DNA of 27,738 nt from Bacilli bacterium (GTDB taxonomy: Bacteria; Bacillota_I; Bacilli_A; RF39; UBA660). The position numbers and the translations under genes are program-made. The DNA lies in NCBI GenBank assembly GCA_028703035.1, contig JAQVNR010000010.1, forward strand, positions 1-27,738. The letters run 5' to 3'. Positions within the stretch are counted from its first letter, which is position 1, and every line of letters begins with the position of its first letter. Below, piece by piece: positions 7,795 through 14,757 of this stretch. Under the pieces are notes generated by a model. It did not search any database and had not been told where the DNA came from. It saw only the letters and a list, made by a program, of their open reading frames with translations.

Positions 7795-8679
7795 CTATAA
7801 ATGTTCAATTTTAATATTTCCATAATAGTGTCTTAGAATATCTTCATAATTATATCCGTTTTTAGCCATTTCATTAGCGCCATATTGACTCATTCCAACA
7901 CCGTGACCATAACCTCTTGTTGTAATTTTATATACTCCTAACACTTCTTCTATAGTATAATCCGTTGAACGCAAATTTAATAGCTTGCGAAACTCTATTC
8001 CTGAGAAAATAATGTTATTAACTTTCAAGTTATCAACATGATTTGTTTTATTAATATTTATGTCAGTAATATCTAAGTTATTTGATTCAATATTTAATTT
8101 CTTTGATAATTCTTCAGCACTGTATTCAACGGTTACTTTAAAGTTTTTTAAAGCTTCTGTTTCCCAATTAGATTCAACACTAGTAATACCATCATCGCCA
8201 AAAACTGTTCGTGAGTTCTCAGTATAGCCATTACTCATTGCAAAATAAAAAGTTTTAAGTATTTTATTATCTTTTTTTATAACTAAATTTTCTGTTTTTT
8301 TAACAATTTCTTTTATTTTTTCATAATATATTTGATAATTTTCTCTCCATTTATTTTGCATTTCTTCTTTTGTTAAATATATTTGATCATTTATTGTTGA
8401 AGATATTTCTATATTCTCTAGTGAGTTTTTACTTAATACATAACTTCTTGCAGCAATTGCTTGAGCTTTTAAGGCTTCTTCTTCAAATAAAGCTGGCATT
8501 TCTCCGGCAATAACACCAATTACATAATCTTCTAGATTAATCGATAAATTTTTATCTGTTATATTAATAAATATTTCTTTTTCTTCTTCTTCATTAAAAA
8601 AAATAGTTTTGTCTTTAAAAACAAAACTACATATACTTATTGGAATTAAAAATATTATTAATAATATAAGTTTTTTTAT
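7795..8679 (-). CDS. spoIID: Stage II sporulation protein D, lytic transglycosylase (probable ATA start)
   Basis: SpoIID is the mother-cell membrane-anchored lytic transglycosylase that degrades septal peptidoglycan in engulfment. The ATG at 8499 would begin at MPALFEEEALKAQAIAARSY, cutting off the catalytic Glu, which is E60 in the full frame (Y-V-I-G-V-I-A-G-E-M-P). The frame extends upstream through a signal-anchor, KKLILLIIFLIPISIC, with no ATG, GTG or TTG. GGAG sits 7 nt before ATA (8679), giving (M)KKLILL and 294 residues, close to family size. An ATT one codon earlier (8682) is the alternative. The C-terminal motif GHGVGMSQYGA is intact. The Shine-Dalgarno overlaps the DUF1146 stop (TAGGAG). 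Function is firm; the start is inferred. Confidence 0.88.
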   Translation of the reverse strand: MKKLILLIIFLIPISICSFVFKDKTIFFNEEEEKEIFINITDKNLSINLEDYVIGVIAGEMPALFEEEALKAQAIAARSYVLSKNSLENIEISSTINDQIYLTKEEMQNKWRENYQIYYEKIKEIVKKTENLVIKKDNKILKTFYFAMSNGYTENSRTVFGDDGITSVESNWETEALKNFKVTVEYSAEELSKKLNIESNNLDITDININKTNHVDNLKVNNIIFSGIEFRKLLNLRSTDYTIEEVLGVYKITTRGYGHGVGMSQYGANEMAKNGYNYEDILRHYYGNIKIEHL

Positions 8680-8689
8680 AATATCACTC

Positions 8690-8884
8690 CTATAATATTT
8701 TACTATATTCTAAGAAATTTATTACAAAACTAGCAAGTAAATAACCAAGTGCGAAAGATATTATAATTATAAATACTTTAGCCTCAAGTTGATAATTCTT
8801 TTTAAAAAAGTTATTAAAGTTAATACCAGATAAAGCATATACTGAAATCAAAACTGACATTGTATATATTAATGCTTTATACAT
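8690..8884 (-). CDS. DUF1146 family small membrane protein (YwzB-like)
   Basis: The product has about 64 residues and two membrane helices (roughly 3-18 and 36-56). The DUF1146 signature is present: ALSGINFNNFF between the helices and GYLLASFVINFL at the end. In Bacillus, ywzB lies between the ATP synthase operon and murAA-spoIID, so its place before spoIID is conserved. The function is unknown. Two starts are possible. The ATG at 8902 has no Shine-Dalgarno. The ATG at 8884 has a weak AAAGAG and overlaps the rpiB stop (ATGTATAA), suggesting translational coupling, and is chosen here. Confidence 0.75.
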   Translation of the reverse strand: MYKALIYTMSVLISVYALSGINFNNFFKKNYQLEAKVFIIIISFALGYLLASFVINFLEYSKIL

Positions 8885-9329
8885 TTTTTTCTCTTTCTTC
8901 ATAATCGGTTATTTTATTTATTCTTCTAATATGTCTTACTTCTTCACTAAATTCGGTACTTATAAATACATCAATTAATTTTAAGGCTTCTTCTACAGTG
9001 TTTTTAGCACTTATTGCTAGAACATTAGCATTGTTATGTAATCTTGTGAATAATGCTTCTGTTTCATTTGAAACATGAGCACATCTTACTTTTTTTACTT
9101 TATTTGCTGCGATAGACATCCCAATTCCTGTTCCACAAATTAAAATACCTAAATCTGCTTCCTGCGTTGCAATTAGTTCTCCAACTTTAAAAGCAAAGTC
9201 TGGATAATCATCTAAGGAATCATTTTTAATACATTTATCGATTACAATATGGCCATTATTTTTTAAATATTTTATTATTTCTTCTTTCATATTTGATCCT
9301 GTATGATCAATTCCAATTGCTAATTTCAT
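8877..9329 (-). CDS. rpiB: Ribose-5-phosphate isomerase B (RpiB/LacAB family)
   Basis: RpiB interconverts ribose 5-phosphate and ribulose 5-phosphate in the pentose phosphate pathway. The 150-residue chain has the family N-terminus KLAIGIDHTG (usually DHAG), the catalytic Cys65 in ICGTGIGMSIAANK, and the HNNANVLAISA strand that holds the phosphate-binding region. LacA/LacB galactose-6-phosphate isomerases share this fold. The ywlF-like position near prfA, spoIIR and mntP favours RpiB. The start is ATG after GGTGATAG. It overlaps the DUF1146 start and probably heads the rpiB-DUF1146-spoIID run. A terminator stands just upstream, so it should have its own promoter, but only a weak candidate (TGATACACT) is visible. 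Confidence 0.9.
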   Translation of the reverse strand: MKLAIGIDHTGSNMKEEIIKYLKNNGHIVIDKCIKNDSLDDYPDFAFKVGELIATQEADLGILICGTGIGMSIAANKVKKVRCAHVSNETEALFTRLHNNANVLAISAKNTVEEALKLIDVFISTEFSEEVRHIRRINKITDYEEREKNV

Positions 9330-9375
9330 TCTATCACCAAATGTAGTGTATCATTTTATTAAAAATTTTACAAAT

Positions 9376-9398
9376 AAAAACTAGAAATTCTAGTTTTA
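9376..9398 (-). terminator. Terminator after rpmE
   Basis: The minus strand reads AAAACTAGAA-T-TTCTAGTTTTT followed by ATTTG, an 11-bp stem with a U-rich tail directly after the rpmE stop. Together with the promoter at 9669-9697 it makes rpmE a one-gene unit. Confidence 0.75.
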
Positions 9399-9403
9399 TT
9401 TTA

Positions 9404-9613
9404 TTATGCAGTTTCTTCTATATTATATTTACGATTAAATTTTTCGACTGCTCCAGCTTTTTTATGACCACTTGATTTTTTATTATAAAATGGATGACAT
9501 TCATTGCATACTTCAATATGATGTCTTTCTACATTAGATAATGTTTCAAATGATGACCCACATGCACAAGTAATCGTGCATTTTTGCATTACTGGATGAA
9601 TTCCTTTTTTCAT
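9404..9613 (-). CDS. rpmE: 50S ribosomal protein L31, zinc-binding (C+) type
   Basis: L31 bridges the ribosomal subunits. The 69-residue product begins MKKGIHPV and has the four zinc-ligand cysteines in CACG and CNEC, followed by HPFYNKKSSGHKKAG. This is the C+ form that Bacilli replace with the non-zinc form during zinc starvation. The open frame reaches 9697, but the start at 9613 is clear: GGAAGGAG stands 7 nt before ATG, and the upstream codons cover the leader. Promoter, hairpin leader and terminator are all visible, so it is transcribed alone although it sits between murA and rpiB. Confidence 0.97.
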   Translation of the reverse strand: MKKGIHPVMQKCTITCACGSSFETLSNVERHHIEVCNECHPFYNKKSSGHKKAGAVEKFNRKYNIEETA

Positions 9614-9631
9614 TAATATTCTCCTTCCGCC

Positions 9632-9649
9632 ATAGCTATTAATAGCTAT
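9632..9649 (-). promoter_or_regulatory. Palindromic leader hairpin of rpmE (possible L31 autoregulatory leader)
   Basis: ATAGCTATTAATAGCTAT is a perfect 18-bp palindrome in the ~50-nt leader, between the predicted start of transcription and the rpmE Shine-Dalgarno. Ribosomal protein leaders upstream of rpmE are known in Firmicutes as an L31 leader family. Whether this is a member is inferred from position only. A DNA-binding operator is the alternative. Confidence 0.45.
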
Positions 9650-9668
9650 AGAAATTCGCACCTGATTT

Positions 9669-9697
9669 ATTATATTGCAGTTTTTAATAAAAATCAA
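9669..9697 (-). promoter_or_regulatory. rpmE promoter at the end of murA
   Basis: The minus strand has TTGATT (9697-9692), a 17-bp spacer and TATAAT (9674-9669). The -35 box overlaps the last codons and TGA stop of murA. Confidence 0.7.
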
Positions 9698-10947
9698 GTG
9701 TCGATAAGTTTAATACTTGCTCCAACTGAAGAAAGTTTCTCAACTATTTTTTCATATCCTCTTAATATATGTTCAATATTGGTTATCGTTGTTGTTCCTT
9801 CGGCAAGCATTCCAGCAACCAGCATTGCTGCTCCAGCTCTTAAATCTGTTGCAACTACTGTCCGGCCAGTTAGTTCTGTTTTACCATTTATTAAAGCGCT
9901 TTGATCAAAAAGTTTAATGTTTGCTCCCATGGCATTTAAATGTTTAATATGTCTCATCCGATTTTCATATATAGTTTCTTCAAATAATGACTCTCCTTCA
10001 CACTGCGTTAAAAGAGTGCTCATTGGTTGTCCTAAATCAGTTGGAAAACCTGGATAAACTAACGTTTTAATATTAACTGGTTTAAGCTTATCTACTTTAT
10101 TTAAAAGAACTGTTGTTCCTTCTATTTTTAAATTACAACCAATTTCTTTTAGTTTGGTTATAACTGATCCAAGATGTTCTTTTATTATTCCTTCAATAAT
10201 TAAGTTTTTGCCAAGAAGTGCGCCAATAATTAAATATGTTCCTGCTTCAATTCGATCAGGTATTACTTCAACTATACCATCACCTAATTCTTTAACACCT
10301 TCAATAGTTATTTCGCTTGTACCTGCGCCATATATTTTAGCGCCCATACTATTTAAAAAAGATGCAACATTTACTATTTCCGGCTCTTTAGCGGCATTAT
10401 AAATATGCGTTATTCCTTCAGCTTTAACTGCAGTAAACATAATATTTAAGGTAGCACCAACACTTGCAAAATCTAAAAATATATCATTTCCAATTAATTT
10501 TTTAGCTTTAATTGTATATTTATTATTAACTATTTTTACTTTTGCTCCTAATTTTTCAAAACCAGTTATATGTAAATCTATTGGCCTTGAACCAATTGAG
10601 CATCCTCCCGGATATGAAATTTCTGAATAATTATATTTAGCTAGTAATACTCCCATAAAATAATAAGAAGCTCTTAGTTTAGTTGCATATTCCTCAGGTA
10701 TTTCTTTATTAAAGTTATTTGTGTTATCAACAGTTATTGTTTCGTTTTTAAATATTACATTAGCTCCAAGAACCCTCATCATTTCAATTAGCATGTGAAC
10801 ATCGCTGATGTCCGGCACATTATAAATTATGCTTCTACCATTTGTTAGCATTGCAGCAGGAAGTAGCGCGACTATGCTATTTTTAGCACCACCTATATTA
10901 ATAGTTCCTGTTAGTTTATGCTTACCCTCAATAATTAATTTCTTCAT
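9694..10947 (-). CDS. murA: UDP-N-acetylglucosamine 1-carboxyvinyltransferase
   Basis: MurA transfers enolpyruvate from PEP to UDP-GlcNAc, the first committed step of peptidoglycan synthesis and the target of fosfomycin. At 417 residues it is full length. It has the N-terminal GGAKNSIVALLPAA, the catalytic Cys116 in PGGCSIGSRPIDLH (fosfomycin-sensitive type), and the C-terminal DLRAGAAMLVAGMLAEG. Firmicutes often have two copies (murAA and murZ). The place beside rpmE recalls murZ, while the nearby spoIID block recalls murAA, so the paralogue is not assigned. It has its own promoter and a ~108-nt structured leader, part of which is duplicated upstream of rnpA. Confidence 0.96.
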   Translation of the reverse strand: MKKLIIEGKHKLTGTINIGGAKNSIVALLPAAMLTNGRSIIYNVPDISDVHMLIEMMRVLGANVIFKNETITVDNTNNFNKEIPEEYATKLRASYYFMGVLLAKYNYSEISYPGGCSIGSRPIDLHITGFEKLGAKVKIVNNKYTIKAKKLIGNDIFLDFASVGATLNIMFTAVKAEGITHIYNAAKEPEIVNVASFLNSMGAKIYGAGTSEITIEGVKELGDGIVEVIPDRIEAGTYLIIGALLGKNLIIEGIIKEHLGSVITKLKEIGCNLKIEGTTVLLNKVDKLKPVNIKTLVYPGFPTDLGQPMSTLLTQCEGESLFEETIYENRMRHIKHLNAMGANIKLFDQSALINGKTELTGRTVVATDLRAGAAMLVAGMLAEGTTTITNIEHILRGYEKIVEKLSSVGASIKLIDT

Positions 10948-11013
10948 ATTTAACTAACATTCCTTTCTTGTCCTTTCAGTCCTTGAAAGGATTAAATTGA
11001 GTTGAAAAATTTT
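10948..11013 (-). promoter_or_regulatory. Duplicated leader element, copy A (murA)
   Basis: Read on the minus strand, this leader is nearly identical to 23947-24013 before rnpA, right up to the start codon. Both have CCTTTC (10990-10985), a 7-nt loop and GAAAGG (10977-10972), then ACAA and a second GAAAGG (10967-10962) inside the Shine-Dalgarno. The loop sequences differ (CAAGGACT here, CATCACT there) while the stem is kept. The CCTTTC arm can pair with either GAAAGG, so two exclusive folds are possible, one of which hides the ribosome site. A separate 10-bp stem, GTTGAAAAAT with ATTTTTCAAC (11001-11032), lies just upstream and partly overlaps. The role is inferred. Confidence 0.5.
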
Positions 11014-11062
11014 GTTCATTATATTTTTCAACCTTCTCTTCTTTATTTGGAGTTCTAATTTT

Positions 11063-11091
11063 AATATATATTTTATTTTATAGATTGTCAA
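11063..11091 (-). promoter_or_regulatory. murA promoter
   Basis: The minus strand has a perfect TTGACA (11091-11086), a 17-bp spacer and TATATT (11068-11063), starting 3 nt after the mntP stop codon. The predicted start near 11056 gives a leader of about 108 nt. Confidence 0.7.
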
Positions 11092-11094
11092 TGT

Positions 11095-11628
11095 TTACTG
11101 AAAATATTTAAGTATATTGACAAAAGCGAAAACCCAAAATATTAGTCCTCCTAAAATAGGTGCTTTTTCTTTTAAATATTTAGCGCCACATTCGCCAAGG
11201 AATAGTCCTAAATAAGTAGCTAAGAAACTGCAAATAGAAAATATAATTGCTGAACTTAAAATTGAATTTCCATAAACCTTTAAAACTAGTCCAACTGAAA
11301 AACTATCAACACTGACACTAAAAGCCAGTAAAATAATATTTAAAATTTTATAATCAAATTTCTCTTCTATTTTATTTTCATTAAAAATCATAACATAGCC
11401 AGAATAAAAAAAAATAAGAATTAAAATTATAGTAAAATTAATATTAAATAATTGAGAAAGTGATTCACTTATAAATAACGCTAAGATAGTAAGTGAAAAA
11501 TGCATAAAACTAAATAATAAAGCGGTAATTAATTTTTTAGCTTTAGTTAATTTCATTGTTCCTAAACTAATGGCGATCGAAAAAGCGTCCATACTTAAAG
11601 CTATACCAATAAAAAATATACTTAGCAC
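11095..11628 (-). CDS. mntP: Manganese efflux pump MntP
   Basis: MntP is an inner-membrane Mn(II) exporter. The 177-residue chain is almost wholly hydrophobic with about six helices. It has the two internally repeated acidic motifs ALSMDAFSIAISLG (near residue 11) and SVSVDSFSVGLVL (near residue 105), which carry the conserved Asp residues needed for transport. The start is GTG, 5 nt after AGGAGGG. It follows spoIIR by 22 bases at the end of the rpoE-prfA-prmC-spoIIR-mntP run, the same neighbourhood as Bacillus ywlD. No hairpin terminator was found after it; the murA promoter begins there at once. Confidence 0.9.
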   Translation of the reverse strand: MLSIFFIGIALSMDAFSIAISLGTMKLTKAKKLITALLFSFMHFSLTILALFISESLSQLFNINFTIILILIFFYSGYVMIFNENKIEEKFDYKILNIILLAFSVSVDSFSVGLVLKVYGNSILSSAIIFSICSFLATYLGLFLGECGAKYLKEKAPILGGLIFWVFAFVNILKYFQ

Positions 11629-11650
11629 TAAAACCCTCCTACTAAGTATA

Positions 11651-12172
11651 TTATTTAAATTTGTCTATTATTCTTGATATAAAAAATTGGTATTCAACAT
11701 CACTAGTATCTTCATTTTCTTCTAATAAACATAGAGGCGGAAATAGTACGCACCACCAATTTTCACCTAATCCCTCACCTATCGTAATAACTAAAGAATC
11801 ATAATCTCCAGCCTCATAAACAAGTCCTTTATAAATTTTTTTAGGAAAATAATTAATTCCAAAGTTAATATTATAATCAACATCATATGGCTCCAAAGTT
11901 TTTGCTATAATATTATCTAAAAAATTATAATTATTAGAAATTAATTCTTTTGTTTCTGATAATGTTTTAGCAGATTTTAAAATCTCTGTTAACTCAGATT
12001 CTAAAGTTATTTTAACTTTTTCTTTAATTTGGTAATCTTCTAGCGAATCTGAGTTAGCAATAACCCTAAATCTTAGTGAATTACTTGGAATTATCACTAT
12101 ATCTTCTGTTTTAGCTTTTGTATAAACTGCAGGTATAATCATGACTAATATTAATAAGAGTATTTTTTTAAT
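11651..12172 (-). CDS. spoIIR: Stage II sporulation protein R (possible ATT start)
   Basis: SpoIIR is the forespore-secreted signal that triggers SpoIIGA to process pro-sigma-E in the mother cell. After an N-terminal signal peptide the family blocks are intact: LRFRVIANSDSLEDYQIKEKV, YKGLVYEAGDYDSLVITIGEG and NWWCVLFPPLCLL. The length is about 173 residues. A GTG at 12181 gives three extra residues, but the Shine-Dalgarno GGGAAG abuts it with no spacing. ATT at 12172 is 8 nt from it and gives (M)KKILLLILVMIIPAVYTKA, a normal signal peptide. ATT is preferred but GTG cannot be excluded. It follows prmC by 46 bases, as in Bacillus. Confidence 0.88.
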   Translation of the reverse strand: MKKILLLILVMIIPAVYTKAKTEDIVIIPSNSLRFRVIANSDSLEDYQIKEKVKITLESELTEILKSAKTLSETKELISNNYNFLDNIIAKTLEPYDVDYNINFGINYFPKKIYKGLVYEAGDYDSLVITIGEGLGENWWCVLFPPLCLLEENEDTSDVEYQFFISRIIDKFK

Positions 12173-12218
12173 AAAAAACACTTCCCTTCAAATTCATAAT
12201 GGGAAATGTTTAGTAAAA

Positions 12219-12953
12219 TTATTCAGTATAAATAAATAAGTATCTAACCTTTTTACTTAAATCTTTTTCTAACTTTATTGTTGTATTTGGAAAAAACTTA
12301 GAGGCAAGCTGTTTTATTTCAGCACCTCGGTTTTCGTCTACTTCAAGAGCAATAAGAAATTTTTTATTTAAAACTTCGGTTGCAAGTTCAAATATTTTTG
12401 TATAAAAATTTAATCCTGTCTTATCAGCATATATGGCAACACTTGGCTCATATTTGGTTTTTAAATCGATTTTTTCGCCCTTAATTAGATAAGGTGGATT
12501 ACTTATTAAAATATCGTATTTATTGATTAATTTTAGTTTAAATAAATCTTTATTTATGAAATATATTTTAACTTTATTTAATTTAGCATTCTTTTTAGCT
12601 ATATTTAAGGCTTTATTACTGATATCTGTTGCTGTTATATTAATGTTTTTAAAAGCTTTTTTAATTGAGATACTTATGCACCCTGAGCCGGTACCAATTT
12701 CTAATAAAGAAGCATTATTAAACTTTAATTTTTGGATATAATTAATTGTTTTATCAACTAGTGTTTCAGTTTCAAATCTAGGTATTAATACATCTTCATT
12801 AACTAAAATTTGGTTACCTAAAAAATCAACATCACCTATTAAATATTGGATAGGATAGCCACTGTTTATTTTTTTAACAATCGGTTCAAGGTTTTGATAT
12901 TTTCTTTGCAATATTTTCCAATCAGTTTTAGTAATATTTTCTGGTTTTTCCAT
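12219..12953 (-). CDS. prmC: Peptide chain release factor glutamine N5-methyltransferase
   Basis: PrmC methylates the Gln of the GGQ motif in release factors using S-adenosylmethionine. The 244-residue chain has an N-terminal helical release-factor-binding region (1-70), the SAM site LLEIGTGSGCISI (83-95), TATD (107-110), and the substrate-binding NPPY (152-155). Its start overlaps the prfA stop by one base (TAATG), so the enzyme is translationally coupled to its substrate RF1. It is a little short against the usual 275-285, mainly at the N-terminus. It is part of the rpoE-to-mntP operon. Confidence 0.95.
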   Translation of the reverse strand: MEKPENITKTDWKILQRKYQNLEPIVKKINSGYPIQYLIGDVDFLGNQILVNEDVLIPRFETETLVDKTINYIQKLKFNNASLLEIGTGSGCISISIKKAFKNINITATDISNKALNIAKKNAKLNKVKIYFINKDLFKLKLINKYDILISNPPYLIKGEKIDLKTKYEPSVAIYADKTGLNFYTKIFELATEVLNKKFLIALEVDENRGAEIKQLASKFFPNTTIKLEKDLSKKVRYLFIYTE

Positions 12954-14008
12954 TAATTACCTGCCATTTTTCTTTTTTGATCTTCAGTAATTAATGCTTC
13001 TATTATCGGTTCTAAATCTCCCTCTATAACTCGATTAAGTTCCATAATACTAAAATTTATACGATGGTCTGTTACTCTATTTTGAGCATAATTATAGGTT
13101 CTAATTTTTTCAGAACGGTCTCCGGTGCCGATTTTTGTTCTGCGACTAGCAGCATTTGCTTTTTCCTGAGCTTGCATCTCTAAATCATATATTTTTGATT
13201 GCAAAACAACCATAGCTCTTGCTTTATTTTTTATTTGACTGCGTTCATTCTGACAAGTAACAACTATTCCGGTTGGAATATGTGTAAGTCTCACAGCTGA
13301 ATCAGTTGTGTTTACTCCTTGACCACCTTTACCACTACTGCGATAAACATCAACTCTGATATCTTCTTGTTTTATATCTATTTCAATATCTTCTATTTCA
13401 GGTAAAACGATTACAGTAGCAGTCGATGTATGAACTCTTCCTTGAGTTTCAGTAGCTGGAACTCTTTGTACGCGGTGGGCACCACTCTCAAACTTTAATT
13501 TTGAATAAACATTATCTCCAGTTATTGAAAATTCAATATTTGTAAAGCCTCCAGAAGTTCCTTTTATTTCGTGACTTACATCAATTTTCCAATTATTTTT
13601 TTCAGCATATTTACAGTACATTCTATACAAGTCTCCAGCAAAAATATTTGCTTCATCTCCTCCTGCTGCGCCTCTTATTTCCATTATAATATTTTTTCCA
13701 TCATTTTCATCTTTAGGTGTAAGTAGAATTTTCAAGTCTTGAATAAGATTTTCTTGTCTTTTCTGATTATCATCTAGTTCTAACTTAGCAATGTTGCCAA
13801 GCTCAGAATCATTTATTAATTCTTTTAAACTTTCTATCTCTTCAGTAATTTTTAAATACTCATCATATTTTAAAACTAAATCTTCTAAAGAAGACTTTTC
13901 TTTATTTAATTTTTGTTGTTTTTGATAATCACTCATTTTTTCTGAATTTAATAACTTTTCATTTAATTCATTATATCGTTTTTTTATAATTTCTAATCTT
14001 TCTATCAT
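12953..14008 (-). CDS. prfA: Peptide chain release factor 1
   Basis: RF1 terminates translation at UAA and UAG. The 351-residue chain has the codon-recognition tripeptide PAT (184-186) in HRVQRVPATETQGRVH and the peptidyl hydrolysis motif GGQ (228-230) in RSSGKGGQGVNTTDSAVR. The N-terminal region is coiled coil. The start is ATG after GAGAGAAAG. It is coupled to prmC, which modifies its GGQ. It follows rpoE by 40 bases containing only AT-rich sequence. Confidence 0.97.
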   Translation of the reverse strand: MIERLEIIKKRYNELNEKLLNSEKMSDYQKQQKLNKEKSSLEDLVLKYDEYLKITEEIESLKELINDSELGNIAKLELDDNQKRQENLIQDLKILLTPKDENDGKNIIMEIRGAAGGDEANIFAGDLYRMYCKYAEKNNWKIDVSHEIKGTSGGFTNIEFSITGDNVYSKLKFESGAHRVQRVPATETQGRVHTSTATVIVLPEIEDIEIDIKQEDIRVDVYRSSGKGGQGVNTTDSAVRLTHIPTGIVVTCQNERSQIKNKARAMVVLQSKIYDLEMQAQEKANAASRRTKIGTGDRSEKIRTYNYAQNRVTDHRINFSIMELNRVIEGDLEPIIEALITEDQKRKMAGN

Positions 14009-14048
14009 TTCTTTCTCTCTTTCTTTTATTTTTTTAAAAAGAGTTACG

Positions 14049-14489
14049 CTATAATTTATCGTCTGAATCGTCTTGGTCAGAAATAATTACTAAATTCTCA
14101 AGTTCGTCATCATCATCGTCATTATCAGTATCTTCATCATAATTAATTTTAGTATCATCTTTTTCTATTTCTTTTTCATCTTCTTCTTCATCTACATTAA
14201 AATCAAAATCCTCATCTTCAGTATCATCGATAATAATATTGGCACGATGATTAGTTTTTAAATCCCAATATCCGCTTTCTAGCATTATAAATCTTTTATC
14301 TGTTAATAATAATTCAAAAAAATCTCCAATTCCTTTGTTATATTCATCATCATTTAATTTCATAATTTTTATTACTTTTTTGAAAAGATCAAGTGTTTCC
14401 ATTTTCTTTCCATATTTTTTTAATATTAAATAAGCTACATCATCATATGACATTGTCTCTATTTCTTCATCAGTTAATTTTATTTTCAT
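14049..14489 (-). CDS. rpoE: DNA-directed RNA polymerase delta subunit
   Basis: Delta is a small Firmicutes RNA polymerase subunit that displaces nucleic acids and raises promoter selectivity and recycling. The 146-residue protein has the folded N-terminal domain (about 1-88, with MSYDDVAYLILKKYG and RFIMLESGYWDLK) and a long, almost purely Asp/Glu tail (about 92-146) typical of the family. The tail codons make a low-complexity GAT/GAA region. The start is ATG after GAGAGGAAA. It heads the operon with prfA, prmC, spoIIR and mntP, so a forespore sporulation gene is tied to a housekeeping promoter. Confidence 0.95.
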   Translation of the reverse strand: MKIKLTDEEIETMSYDDVAYLILKKYGKKMETLDLFKKVIKIMKLNDDEYNKGIGDFFELLLTDKRFIMLESGYWDLKTNHRANIIIDDTEDEDFDFNVDEEEDEKEIEKDDTKINYDEDTDNDDDDDELENLVIISDQDDSDDKL

Positions 14490-14533
14490 AATTTCCTCTC
14501 ATTTCTTACATGTTTTTGTTTTTAAACAGTATC

Positions 14534-14561
14534 ATTTTATCATAATATAGTATATTGTCAA
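14534..14561 (-). promoter_or_regulatory. Strong promoter of the rpoE-prfA-prmC-spoIIR-mntP unit
   Basis: The minus strand has a perfect TTGACA (14561-14556), a 16-bp spacer and TAAAAT (14539-14534), with an extended -10 TG just before the hexamer. It is about 45 bases ahead of the rpoE start. Confidence 0.7.
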
Positions 14562-14642
14562 CATCAAAATTTTGCATCAATTTTAGCCGATTTTTATCAG
14601 TTTTTTTTACTTCTAGTTAGCTTACTAATATAATCCATTGCG

Positions 14643-14755
14643 AATATTGGTGTTTTAATGTTAAACTATCTTTTTTTATTAAAATTTATTCATAAATACC
14701 ACTAGCAGTATTTTAGCATAAACTAATAGCTTTTATCCATAATAATATTGGTGTT
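14643..14755 (+). repeat. Direct repeat AATATTGGTGTT before the penicillin-binding protein gene
   Basis: The 12-mer AATATTGGTGTT occurs at 14643-14654 and again at 14744-14755, the second copy supplying the GGTGT ribosome site of the downstream gene. The first copy precedes an ATG opening a 15-codon ORF (MLNYLFLLKFIHKYH) at 14658. A leader peptide or a small duplication are both possible. A promoter-like TTGCGA with TAAACT overlaps the first copy. The rest of the 268-base spacer between rpoE and this gene holds only the rpoE promoter and AT-rich sequence. Confidence 0.4.
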
Positions 14756-14757
14756 AT

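Noticed and set aside
6822..8499. spoIIID and spoIID as truncated pseudogenes, based on their first ATG
   Set aside because: The frames continue upstream with matching family N-termini and well-placed Shine-Dalgarno sequences, so non-ATG starts explain them better than truncation.
9614..9697. N-terminal extension of L31 from 9697
   Set aside because: The upstream 28 codons cover the promoter and palindrome, while GGAAGGAG and the MKKGIHP start at 9613 fit the family exactly.
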